A stretch of 64,000 bases of DNA from Alsobacter metallidurans (GCF_014636935.1 NZ_BMES01000002.1:1159421-1223420); one strand, 5' to 3'; positions 15,347 through 24,893 are shown, counted from the stretch's first letter. Made by a program: numbers and translations. Notes: generated by a model not told the origin, from the sequence alone.

Positions 15347-17314
15347 TCACTCCTCGCCAACCACCACGATGAGCTTCGCGCCTTCAGGCACCTGCTGGCC
15401 GGCCTCTGCGGCGATCTCCACCACGGTGCCGGCGCGTGGCGCCACGAGCGCGTGCTCCATCTTCATGGCCTCGACGATGGCGAGCCGCTGGCCCTTTTCG
15501 ACCGCCTCTCCTTCGGTGACGAAGATCGCCACCACCTTGCCGTGCATCGGCGCCTTCACGACGCCGCCGGCATCGTCATCGTCGCCCGCATGCGCTAGCG
15601 CGTCGTGGAGCCGGACGGAGGTCTGCCGCCCACGATCCAGCACGATCAGCCCGTCGTCCGTCTCGACGATCGCGAGAGCGTGCTCGCCGACCGGCACGGG
15701 ATGGCCGGGGATATCGACGCTGGCGCCGTCCTCGTCCCAGCTCAGGACGCCGTCGTGGCGCTCGCCTTCCACGATCAGCGGCAGCCCGGTGCGGCGCTCG
15801 CCCGACAACTGGAAGCCATCCGCCACGTCCCAGGGCGACGGCCCGCCGCGGCGCGCCACGGCGGCGGCCTCCAGGCCGCGCTCTGTCTGACGGGCCACGA
15901 GCGCCAATGCGCCGGCGGCTGCCGCAGCTGCGGGAAAACCTTGAGGCGTTGCGCCAAGCGCCTCGAGGTTGCGGTCGATGAAGCCGGTGTCGAACCGACC
16001 GGCGCGAAACTCCGGCGCTTCGCACAGCGCCTTCAGGAAGGCTACGTTGGAGCGCGGCCCCGCCACCACGGTGTCGCCCAGCGCCGCCGCGAGGCAATCG
16101 AGAGCCTCCTCGCGGGTGTCGCCATGCGCGATCACCTTGGCGATCATCGGATCATAGAATGGCGTCACGCTGTCGCCCTCGACGACGCCCGTGTCCACCC
16201 GCAGCCGGTCGGCCTGCGGGAAGCGCAGCGCCCAGAGCCGGCCCGTGGACGGCAGGAATCCCTTCTCGGGGTCCTCCGCGTAGACCCGCGCCTCCACGGC
16301 GTGACCCTGGATCTGCAAGTCGTCCTGGGCAAAGGGCAGCTTCTCGCCGGCCGCGACGCGGAACTGCAGCTCCACGAGATCGAGCCCTGTGATCGCCTCC
16401 GTGACCGGATGCTCAACCTGCAGGCGGGTGTTCATCTCCATGAAGAAGAAGCCGTCCGGCCGCAGCCCGTTGGAGCCGTCCGCGATGAACTCCACCGTGC
16501 CGGCGCCCACATAGCCCACCGCCCGCGCGGCTTCCACGGCGGCCTTGCCCATGGCGGCGCGCACCTCCTCGGGCATGCCGGGCGCGGGCGCCTCCTCAAT
16601 CACCTTCTGGTGGCGGCGCTGCAGCGAGCAGTCGCGTTCGAACAGGTGGACGACATTGCCGTGCCGGTCGGCGAAGACCTGGATCTCGATATGGCGCGGC
16701 GAGCGCACATAGCGCTCCACCAGCACGCGCGGATCGCCGAACGCATTGGCGGCCTCGCGCTGGGCGCTTTGCAGCGCCTCCTCGAAGTCGAGCAGCCGGT
16801 CGACCCGGCGCATGCCTTTGCCGCCGCCGCCCGCCACCGCCTTGATCAGCACCGGAAACCCGATATTCGCCGCTCTCTCGCGCAGAAAGGACGGGTCCTG
16901 CTTGGGCCCATGATAGCCCGGCACCACCGGCACATGGGCGCGCTCCACAAGCGACTTGGCGGCGTCTTTCAGCCCCATGGCGCGGATCGCGGACGCAGGC
17001 GGGCCGATGAACGCCACCCCGGCCTTGCCGCAGGCCTCCGCAAACTCGGCGTTCTCGGACAGGAAGCCGTAGCCCGGGTGAATGCAGTCGGCGCCAGCGT
17101 CTCGCGCCACGTCAAGGATCCGCGAACCGACCAGGTAGCTCTCCCGCGCCGCCGCGGGCCCGATCAGATAGGCCTCGTCCGCGTCGTGGACGAACAGCGC
17201 ATCGGCGTCCGCCTCCGAATGCACCGCGATGGTGCGCAAGCCGAGCCGCTTGGCGGTGCGGATGATCCGGCAAGCGATCTCGCCACGATTGGCGATCAGG
17301 ACGGAGGTGAACAT
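15347..17314 (-). CDS. mccA: Methylcrotonyl-CoA carboxylase subunit alpha (biotin carboxylase + BCCP)
   Basis: 655 residues. N-terminal biotin carboxylase (VLIANRGEIACRI at 5-17, ATP-grasp AGGGGKGMR near 160, EMNTRLQVEHPVTE near 280) and C-terminal biotin carrier domain with the biotinylated lysine in EAMKM near 620. The adjacent carboxyltransferase gene is of the MccB type, so the holoenzyme most likely carboxylates 3-methylcrotonyl-CoA in leucine breakdown; another branched acyl-CoA such as geranyl-CoA cannot be excluded. A GTG at 17338 overlaps mccB's stop (GTGA); the ATG at 17314, with GGAAAAG upstream, gives the family's normal N-terminus and is preferred. Confidence 0.87.
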   Translation of the reverse strand: MFTSVLIANRGEIACRIIRTAKRLGLRTIAVHSEADADALFVHDADEAYLIGPAAARESYLVGSRILDVARDAGADCIHPGYGFLSENAEFAEACGKAGVAFIGPPASAIRAMGLKDAAKSLVERAHVPVVPGYHGPKQDPSFLRERAANIGFPVLIKAVAGGGGKGMRRVDRLLDFEEALQSAQREAANAFGDPRVLVERYVRSPRHIEIQVFADRHGNVVHLFERDCSLQRRHQKVIEEAPAPGMPEEVRAAMGKAAVEAARAVGYVGAGTVEFIADGSNGLRPDGFFFMEMNTRLQVEHPVTEAITGLDLVELQFRVAAGEKLPFAQDDLQIQGHAVEARVYAEDPEKGFLPSTGRLWALRFPQADRLRVDTGVVEGDSVTPFYDPMIAKVIAHGDTREEALDCLAAALGDTVVAGPRSNVAFLKALCEAPEFRAGRFDTGFIDRNLEALGATPQGFPAAAAAAGALALVARQTERGLEAAAVARRGGPSPWDVADGFQLSGERRTGLPLIVEGERHDGVLSWDEDGASVDIPGHPVPVGEHALAIVETDDGLIVLDRGRQTSVRLHDALAHAGDDDDAGGVVKAPMHGKVVAIFVTEGEAVEKGQRLAIVEAMKMEHALVAPRAGTVVEIAAEAGQQVPEGAKLIVVVGEE

Positions 17315-17334
17315 GGTCTTTTCCGATCGCTTCG

Positions 17335-18942
17335 TCACATCCGGAACACGCCGAAGCGCGTCTCCTCCACGGGGGCGTTAAGGCAGGCCGAAAAGGCCAG
17401 TCCGAGGACGCGGCGGGTTTCGGACGGGAGAATGATCCCGTCGTCCCACAGCCGCGCGGTGGCGTAATAGGGGTTGCCCTCGGCTTCGTACTGCGCCCGG
17501 ATCGGAGCCTTGAAGGCCTCCTCCTCGCGGACCGGCCACTTGCGGCCCTCCGCCTCGATGTTGTCGCGCCGCACGGTGGCGAGCACGCTGGCGGCCTGTT
17601 CGCCGCCCATCACCGAGATGCGCGAGTTCGGCCAGCTGAACAGGAATCGCGGGCCGTAGGCGCGCCCGCACATGCCGTAATTGCCGGCCCCGAAGGAGCC
17701 GCCGAGCAGCAGGGTGATCTTCGGCACCTTGGCGCACGCGACCGCCGTGACAAGCTTCGCGCCGTCCTTGGCGATGCCGCCGGCCTCGTATTGCCGGCCC
17801 ACCATGAAGCCCGAGATGTTCTGCAGGAACAGCAGCGGGATGCGCCGCTGGGCGCACAGCTCGATGAAGTGCGCGCCCTTCACGGCCGACTCGGAAAACA
17901 GGATGCCGTTGTTGCCGATGATGCCGATCGGCATGCCCCAGATCCGGGCGAAGCCGGTCACCAGCGTGGTTCCGTAGAGCGCCTTGAACTCGTCGAAGCG
18001 CGAGCCGTCCACCAGCCGGCCGATCACCTCGCGAATGTCGTACTGCTTCTTCAGGTCGGTCGGAACAAGCCCTTCGAGTTCGTCGGGATCCAGCAGCGGC
18101 TCCTCGGGTTCTGCGATCGCGAGGTCGTCGGGCTTGCGGGTGTTGAGGTTGGCGACGATCCGCCGGGCCAGCGCCAACGCGTGGGCGTCGTCGGCCGCGT
18201 AGTGGTCGGCCACGCCCGAGATCCGGGCGTGCACATCGGCGCCGCCGAGGTCCTCGGCCGAGACCTCCTCGCCGGTGGCGGCTTTCACGAGCGGCGGGCC
18301 GCCCAGGAAAATGGTGCCCTGCCGGCGCACGATGATGGTCTCGTCCGACATGGCCGGCACATAGGCTCCGCCGGCCGTGCATGAGCCCATCACCACCGCG
18401 ATCTGCGGGATGCCGAGCGAGGACAGCGTCGCCTGATTGTAAAAGATGCGGCCGAAATGCTCCTTGTCGGGGAACACCTCGGTCTGGTGCGGCAGGTTCG
18501 CGCCGCCCGAATCGACGAGGTATACGCAGGGCAACCGGTTCTCGCGCGCGATCTCCTGAGCCCGCAGGTGCTTCTTCACCGTCATCGGGTAGTAGGTGCC
18601 GCCCTTGATGGTGCTGTCGTTGCAGACCACCATCACCTCGCGGCCTTCCACGCGGCCGATGCCGGCGATCATCCCGGCCCCGTGGATGGCGTCGTCATAC
18701 ATCCCGTGGGCCGCGAGCGCGCCGATCTCCAGAAAGGGTGAGCCCGGATCGAGCAGCCGCATCACGCGCTCGCGCGGCAGGAGCTTGCCGCGCGCGAGGT
18801 GGCGTTCCCGCGCCTTGGGAGGCCCGCCGGCCGCGGCGGCTCCGCGCCGGCCACGCAACTCGTCCGCGAGTTGGCGCCACTGCGCGGCGTTGCTCTCGAA
18901 CTCCGGTGAAAAACGATCGACGACGCTCGATAGGACGGCCAC
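17335..18942 (-). CDS. mccB: Methylcrotonyl-CoA carboxylase subunit beta (carboxyltransferase)
   Basis: 535 residues, matching the ~535 length of MccB. Crotonase-fold carboxyltransferase with the oxyanion-hole/CoA segments [11 protein letters not shown] (acyl-CoA site, N-domain), [15 protein letters not shown], and the C-domain [15 protein letters not shown] with [13 protein letters not shown]. The SGGANLP...[12 protein letters not shown] set is characteristic of MccB rather than PccB. GTG start at 18942 has AGGGAG six bases upstream, favouring it over a longer frame. It is the first gene of the mccB-mccA operon (overlap or 20-base gap depending on the mccA start). Role: leucine catabolism, together with ivd at 35 kb. 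Confidence 0.9.
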   Translation of the reverse strand: MAVLSSVVDRFSPEFESNAAQWRQLADELRGRRGAAAAGGPPKARERHLARGKLLPRERVMRLLDPGSPFLEIGALAAHGMYDDAIHGAGMIAGIGRVEGREVMVVCNDSTIKGGTYYPMTVKKHLRAQEIARENRLPCVYLVDSGGANLPHQTEVFPDKEHFGRIFYNQATLSSLGIPQIAVVMGSCTAGGAYVPAMSDETIIVRRQGTIFLGGPPLVKAATGEEVSAEDLGGADVHARISGVADHYAADDAHALALARRIVANLNTRKPDDLAIAEPEEPLLDPDELEGLVPTDLKKQYDIREVIGRLVDGSRFDEFKALYGTTLVTGFARIWGMPIGIIGNNGILFSESAVKGAHFIELCAQRRIPLLFLQNISGFMVGRQYEAGGIAKDGAKLVTAVACAKVPKITLLLGGSFGAGNYGMCGRAYGPRFLFSWPNSRISVMGGEQAASVLATVRRDNIEAEGRKWPVREEEAFKAPIRAQYEAEGNPYYATARLWDDGIILPSETRRVLGLAFSACLNAPVEETRFGVFRM

Positions 18943-19123
18943 GCGAAACTCCCTGCGCCCGGAGTCGCACCGGGCGCGCAGATCATGCCGCAAGCGGGCC
19001 GGAAGGCAATCGCGAGCGGATGCACACGGCGCCTTGGCGCGCCGTCACGAGCCTGCGGGGATGCGCAGCGGGCACAACGGATCGGGAACGCCCCTGCGCT
19101 AAACTCCGCTGCAGGAGGGCGGC

Positions 19124-19357
19124 ATGACGCATCAGATTCTGGCGCTCGCGATGGCGGCGCTCTGCGGTTGGGCAGGCAGGTCCATGCGGCAGCCCGGGGC
19201 CGGAACGGCGTCGCGCGTGCTCGGCCTGCTCGCTTTCGGGGCGGCGACGGCCCTGGTGGACGACGCGCTCGGCGGCCTGCTGCTCGGCGCCCTCACCTCC
19301 GGGCCGGTTCCAGCCGGCGCGGAATCAACTCTCGAAGAGCTGCTCGGAAAGCTCTGA
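19124..19357 (+). CDS. Small putative membrane protein, unknown function
   Basis: 77 residues. A very strong ribosome site (AGGAGGG, six bases before ATG) supports translation. Two hydrophobic stretches (about 4-16 and 33-58) suggest a small inner-membrane protein, followed by a short acidic tail. No family recognised. It is convergent with the rhodanese gene and stands alone. Confidence 0.6.
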   Translation: MTHQILALAMAALCGWAGRSMRQPGAGTASRVLGLLAFGAATALVDDALGGLLLGALTSGPVPAGAESTLEELLGKL

Positions 19358-19375
19358 GCCGACTCGCGAAAGCGC

Positions 19376-19789
19376 TCAGCCCTTCGGTTTCGGTTGAACC
19401 GGCTCCACTGGGCCGCCAGCCTCCTTCCAGGCCTTAAAGCCGCCGCCCACATGCGCCACCGGCTTCAGGCCCATCTCGCGCGCCGTCCGGGCCGCCAGCG
19501 CCGAGCGCCAGCCGCCCGCGCACATGAAGACGAAGCGCTTGTCCTCGGCGAACACCGGCTTGTGGTAGGGGCTTTCCGGGTCAATCCAGAATTCCAGCAT
19601 GCCGCGCGGGCAGTGCACCGCGCCGGGCACGCGCCCTTCCCGCTCCAGCTCGCGCGGGTCGCGGAGATCCACCAGCACCGTGTCGTCGCGGCCAAGAAGG
19701 CCGATCGCGTCGGCCGCCGGCACGGTGTCCACCACGGCGTTGGCCTCGGCGAGCAGGGCCTTGTAGCCCTTGCTGATGGTCTGCGGCAT
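19376..19789 (-). CDS. Rhodanese-like domain protein
   Basis: 137 residues, single rhodanese domain: VLVDLRDPRELEREGRVPGA (about 38-57) is the substrate-side signature and CAGGWRS near 97-103 carries the persulfide-forming cysteine in the active loop. The end GGGFKAWKEAGGPVE is a normal rhodanese C-terminus. Single-domain rhodaneses move sulfane sulfur; partner unknown. Start at 19789 chosen because the upstream in-frame stretch has no family features. Confidence 0.9.
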   Translation of the reverse strand: MPQTISKGYKALLAEANAVVDTVPAADAIGLLGRDDTVLVDLRDPRELEREGRVPGAVHCPRGMLEFWIDPESPYHKPVFAEDKRFVFMCAGGWRSALAARTAREMGLKPVAHVGGGFKAWKEAGGPVEPVQPKPKG

Positions 19790-19932
19790 GCGTCTCTCCC
19801 CTGATGGGCCAGGAGGATGGGTCGGCGTCGCGACCCGCGTCAACCGCGCAAGCACGGCCTTGGCTGTGCGCCACCGCATTCACAACAACGAGGCGGCTTG
19901 CACGGCCCCGTCGCGCCGCGCCATTCTGCGGC

Positions 19933-20631
19933 ATGATCTTTTCCAAGCTCGACCTCGCCGCCATCGCGTTTTTCCTGGTCGCCTGGGTCGGCTATGTGCT
20001 GCTCGTGGAGGGCAACCGGCTCGGCCGGCGCAGCCTCAACGGCATCATGCACGAGTTTCGCCGGCGCTGGATGGAGCGGATGCTGGCGCGAGACGTGCGC
20101 ATCATCGACACCCAGATCATGGCCAGCCTGCAAAACGGCTCGGCCTTTTTCGCCTCCACGTCCCTGCTGGCGGTAGGCGGCTCCCTGACGCTGCTGCGCG
20201 CCGCCGACGACGTGCTGCGGGTGTTCGGCGACCTGCCCTTCGGCATCGAAACACAGCGCGGGCTCTGGGAGATGAAGGTGATCGGGCTCGCAGTGATCTT
20301 CGTCTACGCGTTTTTCAAATTCGCGTGGAGCTACCGCCTGTTCAACTACGCGGCGATCCTGCTCGGCGCGACGCCGCCCGTTGAGGCGGCCGACGATCCC
20401 GCCGCGCTGATGCACGCCCACAGCGTCGCCGGCATGACCACGGCGGCGGGGCGGCACTTCAACCGCGGCCAGCGCGCGTTCTTTTTCGCGCTCGGCTATC
20501 TCGGCTGGTTCTGGTCGCCGACGGTGTTCATTCTGTCGACCTTCGCGGTGCTGGTCGTGATGGCGCTGCGCCAGTTTCGGTCCGACGGCATGCGGGCGGC
20601 GCTCTCCGCGTCCGACGCTGGCGCGACTTGA
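19933..20631 (+). CDS. DUF599 family membrane protein
   Basis: 232 residues with about four transmembrane helices: one at 7-25, one near 73-90, one near 112-130, and the last near 195-215. The N-terminal region with RRSLNGIMHEFRRRWMERML and NGSAFFASTSLLAVGGSL matches DUF599 integral membrane proteins. No function is established. The start at 19933 was preferred to an earlier frame opening because it places the first helix at the N-terminus. It is divergent from the rhodanese gene. Confidence 0.83.
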   Translation: MIFSKLDLAAIAFFLVAWVGYVLLVEGNRLGRRSLNGIMHEFRRRWMERMLARDVRIIDTQIMASLQNGSAFFASTSLLAVGGSLTLLRAADDVLRVFGDLPFGIETQRGLWEMKVIGLAVIFVYAFFKFAWSYRLFNYAAILLGATPPVEAADDPAALMHAHSVAGMTTAAGRHFNRGQRAFFFALGYLGWFWSPTVFILSTFAVLVVMALRQFRSDGMRAALSASDAGAT

Positions 20632-20662
20632 CCCGACCTGCGCTTGGGCGCACGCAAGCGCG

Positions 20663-20953
20663 ATGACGACTCAGCCGACTGCCCCCGCCAAGATCCCCGC
20701 CGAAACCCTGGAGGCCACGATCCTGTCGCTCGCGGGCGACCGCGGGGCCGAGAAGACGATCTGCCCATCCGAAGTGGCGCGCGAACTCGGCGGCCCGCAT
20801 CCGGACGGCTGGGGGCCCTTGATGATCCCGGTGCGCCGCGCGGCCGTGCGCCTCGCTCATGCGGGGCAGATCGTGATCTACCGCAAGGGCAAGCCGGTCG
20901 ACCCGGACGACTTCAAGGGCGTCTACCGCATCGGCCTTCCCCGGCAGGATTAA
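20663..20953 (+). CDS. DUF3253 family protein (winged-helix-like)
   Basis: 96 residues. The pattern ICPSEVARELGG, LMIPVRRAAVRLAHAGQI, IYRKGKPVDP and FKGVYRIGLP is the DUF3253 signature; these small proteins have a predicted winged-helix fold. No signal or membrane segment. DNA binding is plausible but unproven. It follows the DUF599 gene after 31 bases on the same strand, so co-transcription is likely. Confidence 0.87.
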   Translation: MTTQPTAPAKIPAETLEATILSLAGDRGAEKTICPSEVARELGGPHPDGWGPLMIPVRRAAVRLAHAGQIVIYRKGKPVDPDDFKGVYRIGLPRQD

Positions 20954-20965
20954 GCCGAAACAGCC

Positions 20966-21754
20966 TCAGCCCGGGAACAGCTCCCGCGTGTGCCCGGCGG
21001 CGCGCTCCACCGCCAGGCCAATCCACTCCCGGGTTGCCGTTTCAAAGCGCTTCAGCCCGTCGCCGACCGCGAGCGCCATCTTGATGTCGCCGGGCCCCGC
21101 CGTACGATAATCGACCGGGAACGGCACGACGTCGAAGCCGGCCGCCCGGAACAAGCCCATCGAACGCGGCATGTGGTAGGCGGAGGTGACCAGCAGCCAG
21201 CGCTGGCCGCCCTGCGGCTTCACGAGATCGCGGGTGAACAGCGCGTTCTCGTAGGTGTTGCGGGAGCGCCGCTCAAACGTGATGCGCCCCGGAGCAAGGC
21301 CAAGCTCGCCGATATGCTGCTCCAGCACGGCGGCTTCGGTGCTGTCCTGGTCTACCAAGTCGCCGGATCCGCCGGTGAACACCACCGGCTTTTCCGGATA
21401 TCGCCGGGCGAGATCCGCCATGGCGACGAGGCGCTCGGCTCCTTCGTTCATCAGCAATTGTCCGCGCCCGCGCGAGTTCGCCGGCTCCGGCGCGCCGCCG
21501 AGCACGATCACGCCCACAAACGGCTGGCCATCGTCTCGCCACGCTGGGAAGCGCTGCTCGAGCGGCAGGATCAGGAACGTGCCGACCGGCAGGAGGCCGA
21601 TCACAAGCAGCAATGATGCGCCCGCAACGGTCAGCGCCCGGCCCGCGCGCCGGAAGCGCGTGAAGCCGAGCAGCCCGCCGGCGAGCGTCGCCAGGGCGAG
21701 CAGGTTCGTGGGTCCGGCCAGCAGCCAGAGGACCTTCGAGAGAACGAAATACAT
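20966..21754 (-). CDS. YdcF/ElyC-type DUF218 membrane protein
   Basis: 262 residues. Two N-terminal transmembrane helices (about 5-27 and 39-62), then a DUF218 domain: GVIVLGGAPEP, the VFTGGSGD loop, FERRSRNTYENA and LVTSAYHMPRSMGLFRAAG, which carry the family's conserved residues. E. coli ElyC/YdcF-type proteins are tied to envelope biogenesis and vancomycin sensitivity. The domain would face the periplasm. It is convergent with the DUF3253 gene. Confidence 0.87.
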   Translation of the reverse strand: MYFVLSKVLWLLAGPTNLLALATLAGGLLGFTRFRRAGRALTVAGASLLLVIGLLPVGTFLILPLEQRFPAWRDDGQPFVGVIVLGGAPEPANSRGRGQLLMNEGAERLVAMADLARRYPEKPVVFTGGSGDLVDQDSTEAAVLEQHIGELGLAPGRITFERRSRNTYENALFTRDLVKPQGGQRWLLVTSAYHMPRSMGLFRAAGFDVVPFPVDYRTAGPGDIKMALAVGDGLKRFETATREWIGLAVERAAGHTRELFPG

Positions 21755-21787
21755 CTGGCCCCCTCGCCCGGCGCTGGTCCCGGCGGC

Positions 21788-22498
21788 TCAGCCCTTGTTG
21801 GCCTTGAACGCCTCGTAACGCGCCTTGGTCTCCGCATTGGCGGGGTAGAGCCCCGGCAGCGGCACGCCGCGGCCGACCTCGGTCATGATCCAGGCTTCGA
21901 GCCGCTCCTGCTCGGGGCCTTCCTTGAGCACGGTTTCGAGATAGGCGGCAGGGATGCACACCGCGCCGTCCGCGTCGGCCACGATGACGTCGTCCGGGAA
22001 CACCGCGACGCCGCCGCAGGCGATCGGCTCCTGCCAGCCCACGAAGGTCAGGCCCGCCACCGAGGCCGGGGCGGCCGTGCCCTGGCACCACACGGGCAGG
22101 CCGGTCGAGAGCACGCCCGAGATGTCGCGCATAACGCCGTCGGTGATCAGCGCCGAAACGCCGCGCTTGGCCATGCGGAAAGCGAGGATGTCGCCGAAGA
22201 TGCCGGCGTCCGTGACCCCCATGGCGTCCACCACCGCGATGCAGCCTTCGGGCATGTCCTCGATGGCTGCGCGGGTAGAGCGCGGCGACGACCAGGATTC
22301 GGGCGTCGCGAGGTCCTCGCGCGCCGGCACGAAGCGCATCGTGAACGCCTTGCCGGCGATACGCTTGCCCTGCGCGGTAGGCAGCGGCATCGGCCCACTC
22401 ATCCAGAGCCGCCGCAGACCCTTTTTCAGCAGCACCGTCGTGATGGTGGCGGTGGAGATCTCCTGGAAGGCGGCAAGCGTGGCGGCGTCGAGAGACAT
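21788..22498 (-). CDS. RraA-like family protein (possible HMG/CHA-type aldolase)
   Basis: 236 residues. RraA/HMG-aldolase fold is indicated by CIAVVDAMGVTDAGIFGDI (about 85-103), the metal-binding TDGVMRDISG, the GLPVWCQGTAAPAS loop and the GGVAVFPDDVIVADADG segment. It is longer than true RraA (about 160), and closer to oxo-acid aldolases of aromatic or sugar-acid breakdown; RNase E inhibition is unlikely. No degradative operon is nearby, so the substrate is unassigned. It shares the minus strand with the YdcF-type and aldo/keto reductase genes. Confidence 0.8.
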   Translation of the reverse strand: MSLDAATLAAFQEISTATITTVLLKKGLRRLWMSGPMPLPTAQGKRIAGKAFTMRFVPAREDLATPESWSSPRSTRAAIEDMPEGCIAVVDAMGVTDAGIFGDILAFRMAKRGVSALITDGVMRDISGVLSTGLPVWCQGTAAPASVAGLTFVGWQEPIACGGVAVFPDDVIVADADGAVCIPAAYLETVLKEGPEQERLEAWIMTEVGRGVPLPGLYPANAETKARYEAFKANKG

Positions 22499-22602
22499 GG
22501 CGGATCAATCCTGGATAATGGGCGGCGGAGAGTGGCGCCGGGCCGGCCGCCGCGCAAGGCGCGCCCGCGCGGGCTGGACGGCGCGGCGCGCATGGCTGCG
22601 GC

Positions 22603-23436
22603 TCAGCTATCCCACTGGGGCGCAAAGGCCGGGTTGATCATGCGCCCATCGGGCCGGGCCATCCGCGAGATGGCCGCCATTTCCTCGTCTCCGAGCGAAA
22701 AGTCCCAGATGTCGTAATTCTGCTGGATGCGGACCGGATGCGACGACTTCGGGATCGCGATCACGCCGTCCTGCTGCACGTGCCATCGCAGCACCACCTG
22801 CGCGCCGGTCTTGCCATGCGCGACCGCGATCTCCTGGACGACCTTCTCCTCGGTGTCTGTTCCCTTGCCGATCGGCGAGTAGGAGGTGAACGCCAGGCCG
22901 TGGCGGCGGGCTTCGGCGAGCAGCCGGTGTTGGCTCAGCGTGGGATGGTACTCGCATTGCAGCGCCACCAGCGGCTCGTCGCAGAGCCGCACGGCCTCGT
23001 CCAGCAACGCAATGGGGAAGTTGCACACCCCGATGTGTCGCGCCAGCCCGCGGCGCTTGGCGTCGCAAAGGGCGCCGAGAGAGTCGGCGAGCGGGATCTC
23101 GGGATTCGGCCAATGGATGTGCAGCAGGTCGACGTGATGCAGCCCGAGCTTCTTCAGGCTGGCCTCGGCCGACGCCTGGAGCGCGCCGGGCGCGATATCG
23201 GTCCACCACACCTTGGTGGTGACGAAAACCTCGTCGCGCGGCAGGCCGGCGACGCGCAGCCCCTCGCCGACTTCGGCTTCGTTGCCGTACATCGCGGCCG
23301 TGTCCACGTGCCGATAGCCGACGCGCAGCGCCTCCAAGACCGCGTCCACGCAGGCCTGGCCCTCCGACCGAAACGTCCCCAACCCGAGTGCGGGGATACG
23401 GGCGCCGTGGGCTTCGACGATGATGGGCTGGGACAT
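22603..23436 (-). CDS. Aldo/keto reductase
   Basis: 277 residues of an AKR (alpha/beta)8 barrel. The catalytic tetrad positions are present: Asp in GYRHVDTAAMYGNE (about 44-57, also giving the Tyr), Lys in VFVTTKVWW, and His in LLHIHWPNP. The C-terminal IAIPKSSHPVRIQQNY is the NADPH-binding signature. Similar to 2,5-diketo-gluconate reductase-type enzymes, but substrate not predictable. Start at 23436 with GGAGG upstream. Confidence 0.92.
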   Translation of the reverse strand: MSQPIIVEAHGARIPALGLGTFRSEGQACVDAVLEALRVGYRHVDTAAMYGNEAEVGEGLRVAGLPRDEVFVTTKVWWTDIAPGALQASAEASLKKLGLHHVDLLHIHWPNPEIPLADSLGALCDAKRRGLARHIGVCNFPIALLDEAVRLCDEPLVALQCEYHPTLSQHRLLAEARRHGLAFTSYSPIGKGTDTEEKVVQEIAVAHGKTGAQVVLRWHVQQDGVIAIPKSSHPVRIQQNYDIWDFSLGDEEMAAISRMARPDGRMINPAFAPQWDS

Positions 23437-23569
23437 GCGGCGATCCTCCGGGTTGTTGCGGGCCAATCTAGGCCGGCTCGCCCCGAAGTCACCCCACGCA
23501 GCGCGCAGGGCGCCCGTGCGGCTCAGCAGCGTGACGCTGGCCGGGCACGCGGGAGAAGGTTCACCTCGC

Positions 23570-23677
23570 CGTCATTGCGAGGAGCGAAGCGACGAAGCAA
23601 TCCAGACGCCGGGCGGTAGGCTTCGAGCTACATGGCCCAGCATCAGCTGGATTGCTTCGCTTCGCTCGCAATGACGG
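23570..23677. repeat. Long imperfect inverted repeat (dispersed, REP-like)
   Basis: Left arm starts CGTCATTGCGAGGAGCGAAG and ends AGCAATCCAG (23570-23605). The right arm starts CTGGATTGCT and ends CGCAATGACGG (23647-23677). The arms pair almost completely, with about 41 bases between them. The form, 'CGTCATTGCGAG...GCAATCCAG', is a repeat I recognise from many alphaproteobacterial intergenic regions. Confidence 0.75.
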
Positions 23678-23730
23678 GAGGGGAACGCACCGTCTTGTCC
23701 CGGCCATCCACGCCGGAGCCCAGCGCTTGG

Positions 23731-23753
23731 ATCCCCGGGTCGAGCCCGGGGAT
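23731..23753. repeat. Short palindromic repeat (dispersed type)
   Basis: ATCCCCGGG and CCCGGGGAT flank a five-base loop (TCGAG), followed by GACGG. This 'GGATCCCCGGGT...CCCGGGGATGACGG' form is another dispersed repeat common in this group. It is 54 bases from the first repeat. Confidence 0.65.
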
Positions 23754-23884
23754 GACGGTGGAGGGATTCTGCGAACCTGAGAGGCAGAGGCGCGCGACTG
23801 CTCCCATGACTGTCCCGAGTAGCTCCAAAGCTGGGACTTCGGCCCAGCGAGGGAGAGTGCGTCAGGCTGTGAGACCCGGTTACG

Positions 23885-24799
23885 TCAGAACGGCAGGTAG
23901 CTGCGCACCGAAGCGGTGGCCTCGACCTCCGCCACTGCCGCAGGCGGCATGAGGCCGGGAGGCGCGCCGGAGGGCGGCGCCATGTCGGGTGCGATGCGAC
24001 GGGCGGGCGCAGCCCCGGGGCGCTGTGTGGAATCCAGGAACGCCATCCACTGCTTCTCGCTGCCGTGGAAGGCGTTGCGGTCCACGTCGCCGCGGATGCC
24101 CGGCACGCGGCCTGTGGTGGTCCACTGCCACAGCGCGTATTGGCGGTCCGAATAGCGCTCGTGCGGCTCGGCCGCGACGCTGCGGATCCAGAACGGGTAC
24201 TCGTTCAACTCGCCGCGCAGCACCTCCTCGTGGAAGGTGATGTCCGTGTAGATGATCGGCCGCTTGCCGGTATGGCGCTCCAACTCGGCCAGCATGATCT
24301 TGATCTTCTCAAGCGCTACGTCGCGCGGCACCTTTTTCGGGCAGGTCTGCGAGTGGCCGTTCCATTCCACGTCCAGCACTGGCGGCAGCGCGTCCGGATC
24401 GGTCGGGATGTGCTGCACGAACCACTTGGCCTGCTCGGCCGCCGGCCGGCACCAGTACACGAAGTGATAGGCCCCAACCGGCACGCCCGCCGCCTTGGCG
24501 CCGGCCCAGTTGCGGTTGAACGCCGGGTCGAGATGGTCGCCACCCTCGGTCGCCTTGATGAAGGCAAACTTGGTGCCGGCATCGCGTACGGAGTTCCAGT
24601 CGACCTCGCCCTGCCAGCGCGACACGTCGATGCCGTGGATCGGCAACGTCTTCGCCCGCGCCACGCCGGGATGCGGCTTGACGTCCCCTTTGCGGGGATA
24701 GTGGTCGGGGGCCATCGTGCAGCCCGCGAGAAGGAGGGAGAAGGCGACAGCGACCGCGCCGAATACGCCGGTGGTCGGTCCGCGAGAAAGGATACGCAT
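23885..24799 (-). CDS. GH25 family lysozyme (muramidase), lipoprotein
   Basis: 304 residues. A lipobox LLAGC at about 24-28 ends the signal sequence, so the mature protein is lipid-anchored. GH25 motifs follow: HGIDVSRWQGEVDW, FAFIKATEGGD, GAYHFVYW, and the catalytic DVEWNG, with QYALWQWTTTGRVPGI near the end. GH25 enzymes cut the N-acetylmuramic acid link of peptidoglycan. About 45 Pro/Ala-rich residues follow the domain. Start at 24799 chosen because it puts the lipobox at normal distance; a longer frame opening upstream lacks features. Confidence 0.9.
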   Translation of the reverse strand: MRILSRGPTTGVFGAVAVAFSLLLAGCTMAPDHYPRKGDVKPHPGVARAKTLPIHGIDVSRWQGEVDWNSVRDAGTKFAFIKATEGGDHLDPAFNRNWAGAKAAGVPVGAYHFVYWCRPAAEQAKWFVQHIPTDPDALPPVLDVEWNGHSQTCPKKVPRDVALEKIKIMLAELERHTGKRPIIYTDITFHEEVLRGELNEYPFWIRSVAAEPHERYSDRQYALWQWTTTGRVPGIRGDVDRNAFHGSEKQWMAFLDSTQRPGAAPARRIAPDMAPPSGAPPGLMPPAAVAEVEATASVRSYLPF

Positions 24800-24893
24800 C
24801 AAAGCTCGCCGCTCGGTGGACGGGAACGCGATACCCAGCAAATCGACCAAAGGTCTTAAGAAACAGGAAACACCACACCGGAGCCGGTTGCAA

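Larger units (their letters stand above)
23437..23884. other. 448-base intergenic region with dispersed-repeat sequences
   Basis: This is the only gap above 300 bases. It holds no credible gene. It contains a long inverted repeat (23570-23677) and a second palindromic element (23731-23753), both of the kind that recurs many times in Hyphomicrobiales genomes. It lies between the 5' end of the aldo/keto reductase and the 3' end of the GH25 gene. Confidence 0.75.

Noticed and set aside
15605-17467. 620-codon open frame opposite mccA
   Set aside because: Antisense shadow of a well-identified gene; no recognisable domain.
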